Assembly: GCA_018398765.1 (NCBI GenBank) | Contig: JAHBMJ010000377.1 | Coordinates: forward strand, 1-10,000 | Direction of reading: 5' to 3' | Origin: Chromera velia | Taxonomy: Eukaryota; Sar; Chromeraceae | Length of the DNA: 10,000 bases | Shown here: in pieces, positions 1-5,815 of the stretch | How positions within the stretch are numbered: the first letter of the stretch is position 1 | Layout: each line of letters opens with the position of its first letter | Position numbers and translations under genes: made by a program | Notes under the pieces: model-generated | What the model saw: the letters and a program-made list of their open reading frames with translations, nothing else | Told to the model about the DNA's origin: nothing | Databases searched by the model: none

Positions 1-20
1 CACACGCACACACACACGCA

Positions 21-76
<56 letters not shown>

Positions 77-120
77 CACGGCGAGAGAGAAAGGGTACAC
101 AGGGAGGGAGGGAGGGAGGG
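1..120. repeat. (CA)n microsatellite followed by (GGGA)n
   Basis: Positions 1-79 are almost pure CA/CG dinucleotides and 102-120 are a short GGGA tetranucleotide run. No coding potential is visible. The stretch lies downstream of the RING gene on its strand and is probably 3' flanking or intergenic DNA, unless that gene continues to the left. Confidence 0.95.
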
Positions 121-556
121 ACAATCAACTACTGCAGGATCGAGGCAGCGACACAAACAGGCAGGAAGCTCATTCGATCGATCGATACGGAAATTGACTG
201 AAGCGGACGAATCTTTGTGCGTGCCTGTTTGTCTCTGTCTCTGTCTCTCTCTTGCTCGCTCTCAAAGCACCCACACGTCAATCCATTCCCAATCTACTCG
301 AAAAGACATACTTCCATCGTCCCTCCCGTGCGAGACGACAGAATCAATGAGGGGGAAAGCCACGAGCGGTCGGAGGACACGCTCTTATATCATAGTATAG
401 TATAGAGAGGAGACAGAAGTCCCTCGACCCCCAAAGAAATTATTTCATCATTGGCAAAATCAAATCTTCGCTTCCAAACGATCGAACGAAGCACACCCCT
501 ACAAGGCCTCAATGAAGGGAAAAAACAAATAAAACCCTCTGCAACCATGCACTCAC
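121..556. other. 3' flank of the RING-finger gene, no firm gene
   Basis: No convincing gene. One weak exon candidate on the minus strand runs from 383 down to 312. It is open for 24 Ser-rich codons, keeps phase 0 on both sides and ends at a GTATGT donor. Its acceptor ends in ATAAG and lacks the TGCAG signature of the better acceptors here. If it is real, the RING gene runs further left than 557. A GATCGATCG word lies near 175-184 and a TCTC-rich stretch near 230-262. Confidence 0.4.
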
Positions 557-570
557 TCACTCACTCACTC
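547..570 (-). repeat. (GTGA)n array overlapping a possible donor and the stop codon
   Basis: About five GTGA units on the minus strand follow directly after the last RING-gene codons AAC AGA. The first unit reads as a canonical donor, GTGAGT. Read through, the array gives V-S-E-stop. Confidence 0.85.
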
Positions 571-811
571 TGTTGGCCATCCCGTACCCCCCGAAAGAAG
601 GGTCGGCACCCCCCCCATAGGACCCCGGCATGCCCCCTGCTGCTGCTGTGCCCATCGGGGCCCCTCCTCCGTGCATGGGGGGCCCTCCCATTGCCCCCAT
701 TGCCGTGCCCCCTCCTACCGCCTGCCCAGGCGGTGGCGGCTGCTCAAGAAGAGTCTGTGCGGAGGCGCCATCCACCACCGTGTGGGCCCCGCAGAGCTGG
801 CAGTAGATTCC
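557..811 (-). CDS. RING-finger protein, C-terminal exon (last Cys pair plus Gly/Met/Pro-rich tail)
   Basis: The exon reads from 811 downward after an acceptor ending in TCTGCAG. It begins G-I-Y-C-Q-L-C, which supplies the last CxxC pair of a C3HC4 RING finger whose other cysteines lie in exons upstream. A short helical-looking stretch follows (VVDGASAQTLLEQ), then about 50 residues dominated by Gly, Met, Ala and Pro (for example GGGTAMGAMGGPPMHGGG), probably disordered. Phase 0 at 811 matches phase 0 at the end of the exon at 1353. Two endings are possible. Simple read-through stops at TGA 557-559 inside a (GTGA)n run. Splicing at 568 (A|GTGAGT) would lead to a later exon. I favour the stop at 557 because no convincing acceptor follows. 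Confidence 0.6.
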   Translation of the reverse strand, partial: GIYCQLCGAHTVVDGASAQTLLEQPPPPGQAVGGGTAMGAMGGPPMHGGGAPMGTAAAGGMPGSYGGGADPSFGGYGMANRVSE

Positions 812-912
812 CTGCAGACAGACTATATGTTTCTTCTTCTCCCTTCTTTTCTTCATGAACACAACAGACAAAAAGAAAGAAAGAACAAAGACAAAAGAAC
901 AGCACCAACAAT

Positions 913-915
<3 letters not shown>

Positions 916-958
<43 letters not shown>

Positions 959-979
959 GCCACAGGCAGGCAGGCAGGG
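916..979 (+). repeat. (ACAG)n then (GGCA)n tetranucleotide array
   Basis: Eleven perfect ACAG units are followed by a short GGCA run. Long open frames across it (CLSVCLSV on the minus strand) are repeat artefacts. Confidence 0.95.
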
Positions 980-1182
980 AGCAAGGACGGACGAGCATGA
1001 AATAAGGCTGCATGTCCAATCTGGTCCAGCAGACAAACGTGCGCCCAGCAGAAAGAAAATGAGAGGCACTGGGAGGAAACAGCTAGACGGAGGTTGACCC
1101 TAGCCACTGGAAGGAAGAGTGAAACGGGGAAGGGTGGAGAGAGAATACGGCCGTAGAGGTGAGACTCAGCAGAGAAAGCAAC

Positions 1183-1183
<1 letters not shown>

Positions 1184-1228
<45 letters not shown>

Positions 1229-1238
1229 CGTGTGTGTG
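1184..1238 (+). repeat. (GT)n microsatellite
   Basis: A near-perfect GT dinucleotide run with one TATGCG interruption, inside the proposed RING gene intron. Confidence 0.95.
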
Positions 1239-1352
1239 AGAGACAAAGGGAGAAGGGAATCTATGAGGAAGAACACATGAGGAGGACAGAAAGATCGATG
1301 CGAAGGAACGAACGGGGGCTGGTGGGCGTCATCGAGGGAGGGCCCTACTCAC

Positions 1353-1456
1353 CCTTCCGTTTCCCTGGGCCTGCGATCTCCGCAGCGACACAGCTGCGCA
1401 CCCAAGGCAGAGATTGTGGTCGCAGCTGAGGATCAGGGCGTCGTCTAGACCCCGGG
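1353..1456 (-). CDS. RING-finger protein, core exon (Cys-x-His-x2-Cys-x2-Cys)
   Basis: After an acceptor CCATGCAG the exon reads, from partial codon CC, R-G then LDDALILSCDHNLCLGC, then AAVSLRRSQAQGNGR, and ends at a strong donor (AGG|GTGAGT). The C-D-H-N-L-C-L-G-C string matches the central C-x-H-x2-C-x2-C block of C3HC4 RING fingers. The next exon adds C-Q-L-C 18 residues after the sixth zinc ligand, within the allowed RING range. The exit phase of 0 fits the exon at 811. The entry needs one base from the exon before, see that entry. Known role of the family: RING domains bind two zinc ions and usually recruit an E2 in ubiquitin transfer. Activity here is inferred. Confidence 0.7.
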
Positions 1457-1729
1457 CTGCATGGGAACGAATCGTGTTTGTATGTGTCCGCTTCATGTTT
1501 GCTGTCAGAGAGGAGTCAAGGGAGGCAGACTGAGCCCTTCAATTTCAGAGTGCATGAGAAGATGAGTGCACGATGTGACTAGGGGGGCAAATTGAGTGGA
1601 CAAAGAGGGAGAGAGGAATTAAAGAAACGAAGAGAAATGCATTGCGGGGAGTAGAGAGATCACGGCGAGCAGAGCGGATGGAAAAGCAGCAATCGATACT
1701 GCACGGCTTTTGGAACTGAAACACATCAC

Positions 1730-1765
1730 TCACCATGCACTCTCCAGCAAGTTGGATTTGCTTGT
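1730..1765 (-). CDS. RING-finger protein, small upstream exon (linker between zinc ligands)
   Basis: It reads D-K-Q-I-Q-L-A-G-E-C-M up to tandem donors GTGAGTGATG. The first donor (GT at 1733) is the stronger consensus but leaves phase 0. The second, four bases on (GT at 1729), leaves phase 1, which is what the CATGCAG acceptor at 1457 requires. The start at 1765 assumes a 45-base intron at 1766-1810. That intron length is a multiple of three and its frame stays open, so it may be retained. With either choice the spacing between the second and third RING ligands stays within the 9-39 residues allowed. Confidence 0.45.
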   Translation of the reverse strand, partial: TSKSNLLESAW

Positions 1766-1810
1766 CTTTAGACGTCATTTTCAGGCAGGCAGGCAGGCAG
1801 GCAGACTGAC
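1766..1810 (-). repeat. (CAGG)n array, possible 45-base intron or in-frame insert
   Basis: The minus strand begins GTCAGTCTGCCTGCC right after the codons for C-A-M-C and ends TCTAAAG. It consists mostly of CCTG units. If spliced, C-A-M-C joins D-K-Q-I-Q. If read, it encodes a Cys/Leu/Pro-rich insert. The acceptor lacks TGCAG, so splicing is uncertain. Confidence 0.5.
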
Positions 1811-1844
1811 CGCACATTGCGCACTTCAAAACCTGAGAGTGCAT
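1811..1844 (-). CDS. RING-finger protein, proposed first exon (start Met, first Cys pair)
   Basis: ATG at 1844-1842 has A at -3 and opens M-H-S-Q-V-L-K-C-A-M-C, which places the first CxxC pair of the RING at residues 8 and 11. An in-frame TGA lies about 40 bases upstream (1887-1885), so this is the first in-frame Met if that region is 5' UTR. Alternatively the exon starts at 1882 after CTCTGAG, adding about 13 residues ending K-K-Y-P-D-R. The exon ends at G|GTCAGT in phase 1. The predicted protein is about 140-160 residues, depending on splicing. Confidence 0.5.
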
Positions 1845-2577
1845 TCTGTCTGGATACTTCTTGCGCGCTTGATGGTCGGTACCTCAGAGACCCACTCGTC
1901 GTGGTGTTGAATTTCAAGTGAGGAAGGACTGGAGTGCTGTTGTTTGAACACCGTACGTGTGGCGGGCTTCCTCTACTGTCTTCGATTGGGGCAAACAAAA
2001 CTAAAGGATGCAGTCTCAGCTGTCCCTGCCAACCGACTGAGCAAGGGAGCTTATGAAAGCACCCACTGACTGTGAACAAAGGAAAGGATGCCTGACAAAT
2101 CAGTTCGCTATACTGGCAGCTGCTTGGCTGTACACAAGCCAGTAAGCAAGAACCCCTTCCACCTGTTGTTGGAGAGGTTCAATCAATCGATCAACGCACA
2201 GAAGCTCCGCACGCGCACTGGAAGGCGTAGCGTAAAGCACCAGAGTGACTTCAGTCAGGCAAACCGTCCCCTGCGATAGCTAGCGTGTGATCTCTCTGAC
2301 ATTCTCGCTCTCTTCTGACATCTTCTGACACGGGGATCGATAATGATCGATATACGCGTACGTGTACGAGGGGCGCGTATCGCTTCGATCATTTGCATGC
2401 ATGAAGGCCGCGCCCGCCGCCGCCGCGCGCGCGAGCGCGCTGCCATGCATGCATCCTGGCGCGCCGCCACGCGCGCATGCTATTAACTGCATGCATGCAG
2501 AGACGTACCCATCGTACCCATGCAGGTGCGATGTACCGAATCCTGTGATATATATTCCTCGCTCACCGAACTTTTCA
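1845..2577. other. Divergent intergenic region between the RING and coiled-coil genes
   Basis: No clear gene. The 5' ends of a minus-strand and a plus-strand gene flank it, so it probably holds both promoters. A minus-strand open segment at about 2266-2105 (including TEVTLVLYATPSSARAELL) looks somewhat protein-like and ends near a CAG|GTGGAA donor. It has no Met and its acceptor is weak (TATCGCAG). It could be an upstream exon of the RING gene, but no phase-consistent join is evident. Confidence 0.5.
2340..2530. promoter_or_regulatory. CpG-rich block with four TGCATGCA palindromes
   Basis: TGCATGCA occurs at 2394-2401, 2446-2453, 2488-2495 and 2492-2499, around GCCGCC and CGCGCG runs at 2407-2440 and 2459-2480. 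The block sits upstream of the plus-strand gene and between two divergent genes. TGCATGCA is a known binding word of an ApiAP2 transcription factor in Plasmodium. The role here is inferred. Confidence 0.4.
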
Positions 2578-3085
2578 ATGGTGCGGGCAGACTCCATACA
2601 ACACATTCGATCCGACCTTATCGTTTCGAAATCCGCAGTTCAGTGCTTTGTCCTTCAGACCAGTCGCGGGGCATCGATTTCTAAAGAGCGGAGACAGAGA
2701 TTCACACCCGAGAGTTTTGCAATGCTCAGAAGAGGAGACGACCGAATAGAAATTGACGAGCAGCTCCGGACCACGGAGCAGGCACTGAACCGAAGTAGAG
2801 AGAACATCGACAGCTTGAGGAACAGACTCACGACTGCTCGAGGGAGGCTGCAGGAGAACGCCGTGCAGATGCGAGAGTATCATGAGATGATACAGAGACA
2901 CCTTGATGACATGCGGGAAAACGAGAGGATGATTGCCCGAATTGTACGGAGACTGGAGCTCTACCGCGAGGGTAGGGACTTTGATGCGTGCTCCAGTGTG
3001 TCTACAGATGTATTCAGTGTAGTCTCGGGAGAAGCAGCCGACGAAGACGAGGACAGAGACGAAGAGGACGAACAAGGAAGCGAAG
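2578..3085 (+). CDS. Coiled-coil protein with acidic tail, main exon
   Basis: An open frame runs from ATG 2578 to a donor at GAAG|GTCAGT (3086). About 45 basic and polar residues come first. A long heptad-patterned helix follows from the second Met (ATG 2722, M-L-R-R-G-D-D), with stretches such as IDEQLRTTEQALNRSREN and ENERMIARIVRRLELYR. A Ser/Val segment (CSSVSTDVFSVVSG) leads to an acidic run rich in D and E (EAADEDEDRDEEDEQG). No signal peptide or membrane segment is visible, so it is probably a cytosolic or nuclear oligomer or scaffold. The helix loosely recalls SNARE or tropomyosin-like coils, but I cannot assign a family. The start is uncertain. ATG 2722 has a better -3 base, and a CATGCAG acceptor at 2519-2525 could introduce an earlier exon. 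The leftover phase is 1. Confidence 0.65.
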
Positions 3086-3262
3086 GTCAGTCAATTTATA
3101 CTTGCATGCTCGCATGAAGTGTCGTCGGTCTTTTTGTTTCCACTCTTTCTCCCTGCCTCTAGCTCTTACCGCACATCAATCCTTCGTTAAGATTCTTCCC
3201 GCAAATTTCTGGGCGTCGTTTAGGTTTCTCCTCTTTGTGCTTGCTTACTCTGGTGTCTACGT

Positions 3263-3263
3263 G

Positions 3264-3290
<27 letters not shown>
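3263..3290. repeat. (TA)n microsatellite
   Basis: Fourteen TA units inside the proposed intron. Confidence 0.95.
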
Positions 3291-3294
<4 letters not shown>

Positions 3295-3515
3295 GTATAC
3301 ATGCGCGTATTTGCTCTCGGCACATACATAGGTGTTCCTGAGTATTTTCCTCACTCCAAAGAGTTGTTCCATTTATACATGCACTCCTACTGCTCCTAGC
3401 TCTTTCAGTGCGTGCACGTGCGTCCCCACCCGACGGACTCTTTAATCAATTCCGTTTGGTTTCATGCACTGCCCCTTGGACATGCATGTGAATGCACCAC
3501 CAACTTGGCATGCAG

Positions 3516-3544
3516 CCTGTATGTGCCCAAAATGGAAAAGAGAA
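3516..3544 (+). CDS. Possible small exon of the coiled-coil gene (C-M-C-P-K-W-K-R-E)
   Basis: It follows a CATGCAG acceptor and precedes a GAA|GTAAAC donor. Entered in phase 1 from 3085, it reads A-C-M-C-P-K-W-K-R-E and leaves phase 0. The next exon then reads L-E-M-E-T-S-S-S-L-R-K and the last exon K-L-Q-C-P-P-P. With only 29 bases and a moderate donor it may be skipped or chance. Confidence 0.3.
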
Positions 3545-3560
3545 GTAAACAAGGAAGGGG

Positions 3561-3622
3561 GGAAGGAAGGAAGGAAGGAAGGAAGGAAGGAAGAGAGAGA
3601 GAGAGNGAACGAACGAACGAAC
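3561..3622 (+). repeat. (GGAA)n, (GA)n and (GAAC)n compound microsatellite with one N
   Basis: About eight GGAA units, then GA repeats, an unresolved base at 3606 and four GAAC units. The N probably reflects assembly uncertainty in repeat length. Confidence 0.95.
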
Positions 3623-3782
3623 GACTGAAAGTCCCACTGTCCTTTTCGTGTGTCCCTTCGGCAAACCGTCTTTCCATTTCACCAAGAGACCTTTCGCCCT
3701 TTTGGATGTCGAGGTCTCTCGGCGTGTGTGAATCAACATGCGTGCGTCAACGCTCCGATGTGTGTCGGGCCCATATCTGCAG

Positions 3783-3829
3783 CTGGAGATGGAGACGTCC
3801 TCAAGTCTCAGGAAGACGGCGGGCGCGGG
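3783..3829 (+). CDS. Coiled-coil gene, internal 47-base exon
   Basis: Bounded by a strong acceptor (CATATCTGCAG) and a strong donor (GGG|GTGAGT). All three frames are open. Joined directly to 3085 (phase 1) it reads AGDGDVLKSQEDGGRG. Entered in phase 0 through the candidate exon at 3516 it reads LEMETSSSLRKTAGAG. Entered in phase 2 it reads an Arg/Trp-rich peptide. The first two continue the hydrophilic character of the tail. The sequence alone does not decide the frame. Confidence 0.6.
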
Positions 3830-4064
3830 GTGAGTGAAGCATAGCTATCAGAATCGTCTTGTCGACCCATTGAACCAATTAGATATATGTACAGTTTGGT
3901 TGGATTGAGCTAGGGTTTGTTTTCCTTGCTGCATGTTGTGGCATTGCACGCAGAGTTCACGTACCTGGCTAGCTCTCCTTTACCTCCAGCATGCCAGTTT
4001 TTGTGGTAGTTCCTCCTTCCTTCAGCTGGTTGCGTCGCTCTACCTCTCTCTTTTCCTCACTTCC

Positions 4065-4189
4065 TGTGCGTGTGCGTGTTCGTGTGCGTGTGAGAGAGCG
4101 TGTGAGAGTGCGTGTGCGAGTGCGTGTGAGTGCTTGTGAGTACGTGTGTGTGTGTGTGTATGTGTGTGTGTGTGTGTGCGTGTATGTGC

Positions 4190-4223
<34 letters not shown>

Positions 4224-4260
4224 ATGTGTGTGTGTGTGCGTGTGTGTGTGTGTGTTTTGT
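4065..4260 (+). repeat. (GT)n / (GTGTGC)n microsatellite
   Basis: About 195 bases of GT with regular GC, GA and AT interruptions. ORFs here on both strands (poly-CV, poly-HT) are artefacts. Confidence 0.95.
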
Positions 4261-4312
4261 GCGTGCGTGGGCGGGCGGGGGAGTGCGTAGGAGTTTACGT
4301 GTGCATGTGCGT

Positions 4313-4380
4313 AATGAATGAATGAATGAATGAATGAATGAACGAATGGATGGGTGGATGGATAAATGAATGGATGAATG
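4313..4380 (+). repeat. (ATGA)n array decaying to (ATGG)n
   Basis: Eight near-perfect ATGA units are followed by diverged ATGG and ATAA copies, as in an ageing microsatellite. Confidence 0.9.
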
Positions 4381-4464
4381 CGGGGGGAATACAACCTGGG
4401 CGGGTCACCCCTTGGCGCTGCATGATTCGCTGCTGCCCTGCGTGCCTCTCCTTTCTTTTTGCAG

Positions 4465-4522
4465 GAAACTCCAGTGCCCCCCGCCCCACAATGAAGGCTT
4501 TGAAGGCGACTCTTTAAATTGA
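4465..4522 (+). CDS. Coiled-coil gene, terminal exon (C-terminus model dependent)
   Basis: It begins after the strongest acceptor in the window (CTCTCCTTTCTTTTTGCAG). All three frames stop quickly. Entered in phase 0 it reads E-T-P-V-P-P-A-P-Q with TGA at 4492-4494. Entered in phase 1 it reads G-N-S-S-A-P-R-P-T-M-K-A-L-K-A-T-L with TAA at 4515-4517. Entered in phase 2 it reads G-K-L-Q-C-P-P-P-H-N-E-G-F-E-G-D-S-L-N with TGA at 4520-4522. The rapid stop in every frame supports a last exon. The full protein would be roughly 190-210 residues from ATG 2578. Confidence 0.55.
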
Positions 4523-4739
4523 ATTTCTGTAAATGGCGAGAATCCCGGGAGGGCAGGAGAGCTCCCACAACATCGTTAAGACCAGTCAAAAGGACAGACG
4601 TCGGGGAACAACGACAAAAGGCCACCCAAACCCGTGGACCCTAGCGTGGACCAAGTTTGAATTCTATTGATTTAGCTAGTAATTTGGTTGTTTATATACC
4701 ATCTTTATATTCTTTGTCGAAGTTCTAAAATGCTGCAGA

Positions 4740-4772
4740 GGCTAGTGCCTAGGCTAGTGCAAGGCTAGGTGC
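4740..4772 (+). repeat. Clustered GGCTAGTGC repeat (three copies)
   Basis: GGCTAGTGC occurs at 4740-4748 and 4752-4760, and as GGCTAGGTGC at 4763-4772. Confidence 0.85.
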
Positions 4773-4821
4773 AAGGACTTGTACACTTCTCGTTGAATCA
4801 ACTCATATAATTAAATCAAGT

Positions 4822-4914
4822 CTACATCTAGAAGACGCACAGTGATTTAAAAAAAAAATAGAAACGTCAATCTATTCTTTTTTAATTATTATTACTATAA
4901 CTACATCTAGAAGA
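4822..4914 (+). repeat. 14-base direct repeat CTACATCTAGAAGA, 79-base spacing
   Basis: Identical copies lie at 4822-4835 and 4901-4914. The second is followed by AGC where the first has CGC. The A/T-rich spacer includes an A run and a T run. Confidence 0.8.
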
Positions 4915-5077
4915 AGCCAAAAGTTTATGGTTTACTTATGCTTTTTAGTCAGAGATGGCCTCATGCAGACAAGAGAGGGGAAAAAAAAAAAAAAAGAATC
5001 AGCCGATGCCTTTTTTTTTTTACGACTGTGCATCGTCTAGGGATGACCCACTACAGTCTTGCAGAAATATAAACAGT

Positions 5078-5095
5078 CGGCCTTAGAACCGGCCG
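5078..5095. repeat. GC inverted repeat (CGGCC ... GGCCG)
   Basis: A five-base perfect stem around an eight-base spacer in AT-rich surroundings. No T-run follows and no function is evident. Confidence 0.5.
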
Positions 5096-5304
5096 TAGTA
5101 TGCTACTTAATGATAGTATTATGATACTGTAAAAACTAGTGTAAGAAGTATTTTGATCCTATAATTCTTAATTAAAAAAGGGGGCTTCGAGGGGCTTAAC
5201 CCAATGTGGACCTCACATCATCATCATTATCATGTCGTCTCCCCCACTCTTTACTATTTTGCTAAAAACAAAAAAATTATTCAATAACTTTTTCACTTAC
5301 TGTA

Positions 5305-5415
5305 TTAAGCAGTATCCAAAACGAATTTGAATGTTCTGCCGTCGAGACTCCCGGCAATGGACCCGCGCCACAGTAACGTACACTGCACTGAGGGGAGCTT
5401 GAATATCGAATACGC
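5305..5415 (-). pseudogene. Short open segment resembling a retropepsin N-terminus, then a stop
   Basis: On the minus strand an open stretch of 36 codons between TAA 5418-5416 and TAA 5307-5305 ends G-S-L-D-G-R-T-F-K-F-V-L-D-T-A-stop. Retroviral and LTR-retrotransposon aspartyl proteases often begin with a Gly-x-x-x-(K/x)-F-hydrophobic-L-D-T-G-A pattern. The essential Gly is missing here and a stop follows. A strong splice donor word (GTAAGT, GT at 5300) lies just beyond. It may be a decayed element remnant or chance. Confidence 0.15.
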
Positions 5416-5606
5416 TTATGGGAGATTCCCAGCGGACTAAAAGATTCAGGAAATAGTGTATCCAAGCGTGGAAATAATTGAATTCAGCATGCAAGCAAAT
5501 TGAAGCATTGAATCTGGGTGATTTCTTGCATGTGCTTTTCCACTATGTTAAAGGCTACCCGCCGTTACGTACTGCGCATTCCTATACTGATCTCTCCATT
5601 CATTCC

Positions 5607-5660
5607 TCTCTCCCTCTCTGTCTTTCTCTTTCTCTCTCTCTCTGTGTGTGTGTGTGTGCA
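5607..5660 (+). repeat. (CT)n then (GT)n microsatellite
   Basis: A pyrimidine CT run followed directly by about eight GT units in the convergent intergenic region. Confidence 0.9.
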
Positions 5661-5815
5661 TATGTACGTATGTACGTCTATTCCTTTGCGTGGTATCGTA
5701 CGTGAGAAACCAGTTTTGGATCCCACTCGCTCATCTGGCTGAGTGGTCTTCTTCCTTGAGCAAAACTTAAGAGGGATACGACAAGTAAGTAAGAAGAGAA
5801 GGTGAAGACAAGGCC

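Larger units (their letters stand above)
812..1352 (-). other. RING gene intron with (TGTC)n and (CA)n arrays
   Basis: Donor GTGAGT at 1352 and acceptor TCTGCAG ending at 812 are both strong and keep phase 0. On the plus strand the intron holds (ACAG)n at 916-959, (GGCA)n at 964-979 and (GT)n at 1184-1238. A possible 15-base micro-exon at 1007-993 follows a CATGCAG acceptor and would add P-Y-F-M-L in phase 0. Its donor, GTCCGT, is weak, so I do not call it. Confidence 0.6.
3086..3782 (+). other. Intron 1 of the coiled-coil gene with (TA)n, (GGAA)n, (GA)n and (GAAC)n
   Basis: Donor GTCAGTCA and acceptor ATCTGCAG bound it. It holds (TA)n at 3263-3290, (GGAA)n at 3561-3592, GA repeats to 3605, an unresolved base (N) at 3606, and (GAAC)n at 3607-3622. 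A candidate extra exon at 3516-3544 is listed separately. Confidence 0.55.
3830..4464 (+). other. Intron of the coiled-coil gene with long (GT)n and (GAAT)n
   Basis: Donor GTGAGTGA and a textbook acceptor (a long C/T run then TTTTTGCAG) bound it. It contains GT-rich repeats at about 4065-4260 and (ATGA)n at 4313-4345 that decays into ATGG variants to about 4380. A T/C-rich stretch lies at 3975-4070. Confidence 0.6.
4523..5815. other. Convergent intergenic region with AT-rich island
   Basis: No clear gene. About 4640-5300 is visibly richer in A and T than the flanks and free of the CA, CAGA and CCTG repeats found elsewhere. It contains an A15 run (4981-4995) and a T11 run (5011-5021), a 14-base direct repeat, a clustered GGCTAGTGC repeat and a GGCC hairpin. 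The tail, 5600-5670, is a CT then GT microsatellite. It may be an old inserted element, but no terminal inverted repeats or target duplications were found by eye. Confidence 0.6.

Noticed and set aside
2105-2266. Minus-strand open segment with protein-like residues upstream of the RING gene
   Set aside because: No start codon, weak acceptor, no phase-consistent donor into 1882 or 1844. Kept only as a remark.
2722-3000. Assignment of the coiled coil as a SNARE
   Set aside because: The heptads are generic. I could not place a zero-layer Gln or a C-terminal membrane anchor, and an acidic tail follows instead.
2575-3075. 166-residue minus-strand ORF opposite the coiled-coil exon
   Set aside because: A shadow of the plus-strand frame. 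The plus frame has clear heptads, an acidic tail and a good donor.
3969-4625. 218-residue minus-strand ORF
   Set aside because: Dominated by poly-HT from the (GT)n repeat and PFVHSFIHS from (ATGA)n; no domain. The plus-strand gene model explains the flanks.
4979-5021. A15 then T11 as a bacterial-type terminator
   Set aside because: The setting is eukaryotic, and the stem would be only A-T pairs. More likely homopolymer tracts in the AT-rich island.
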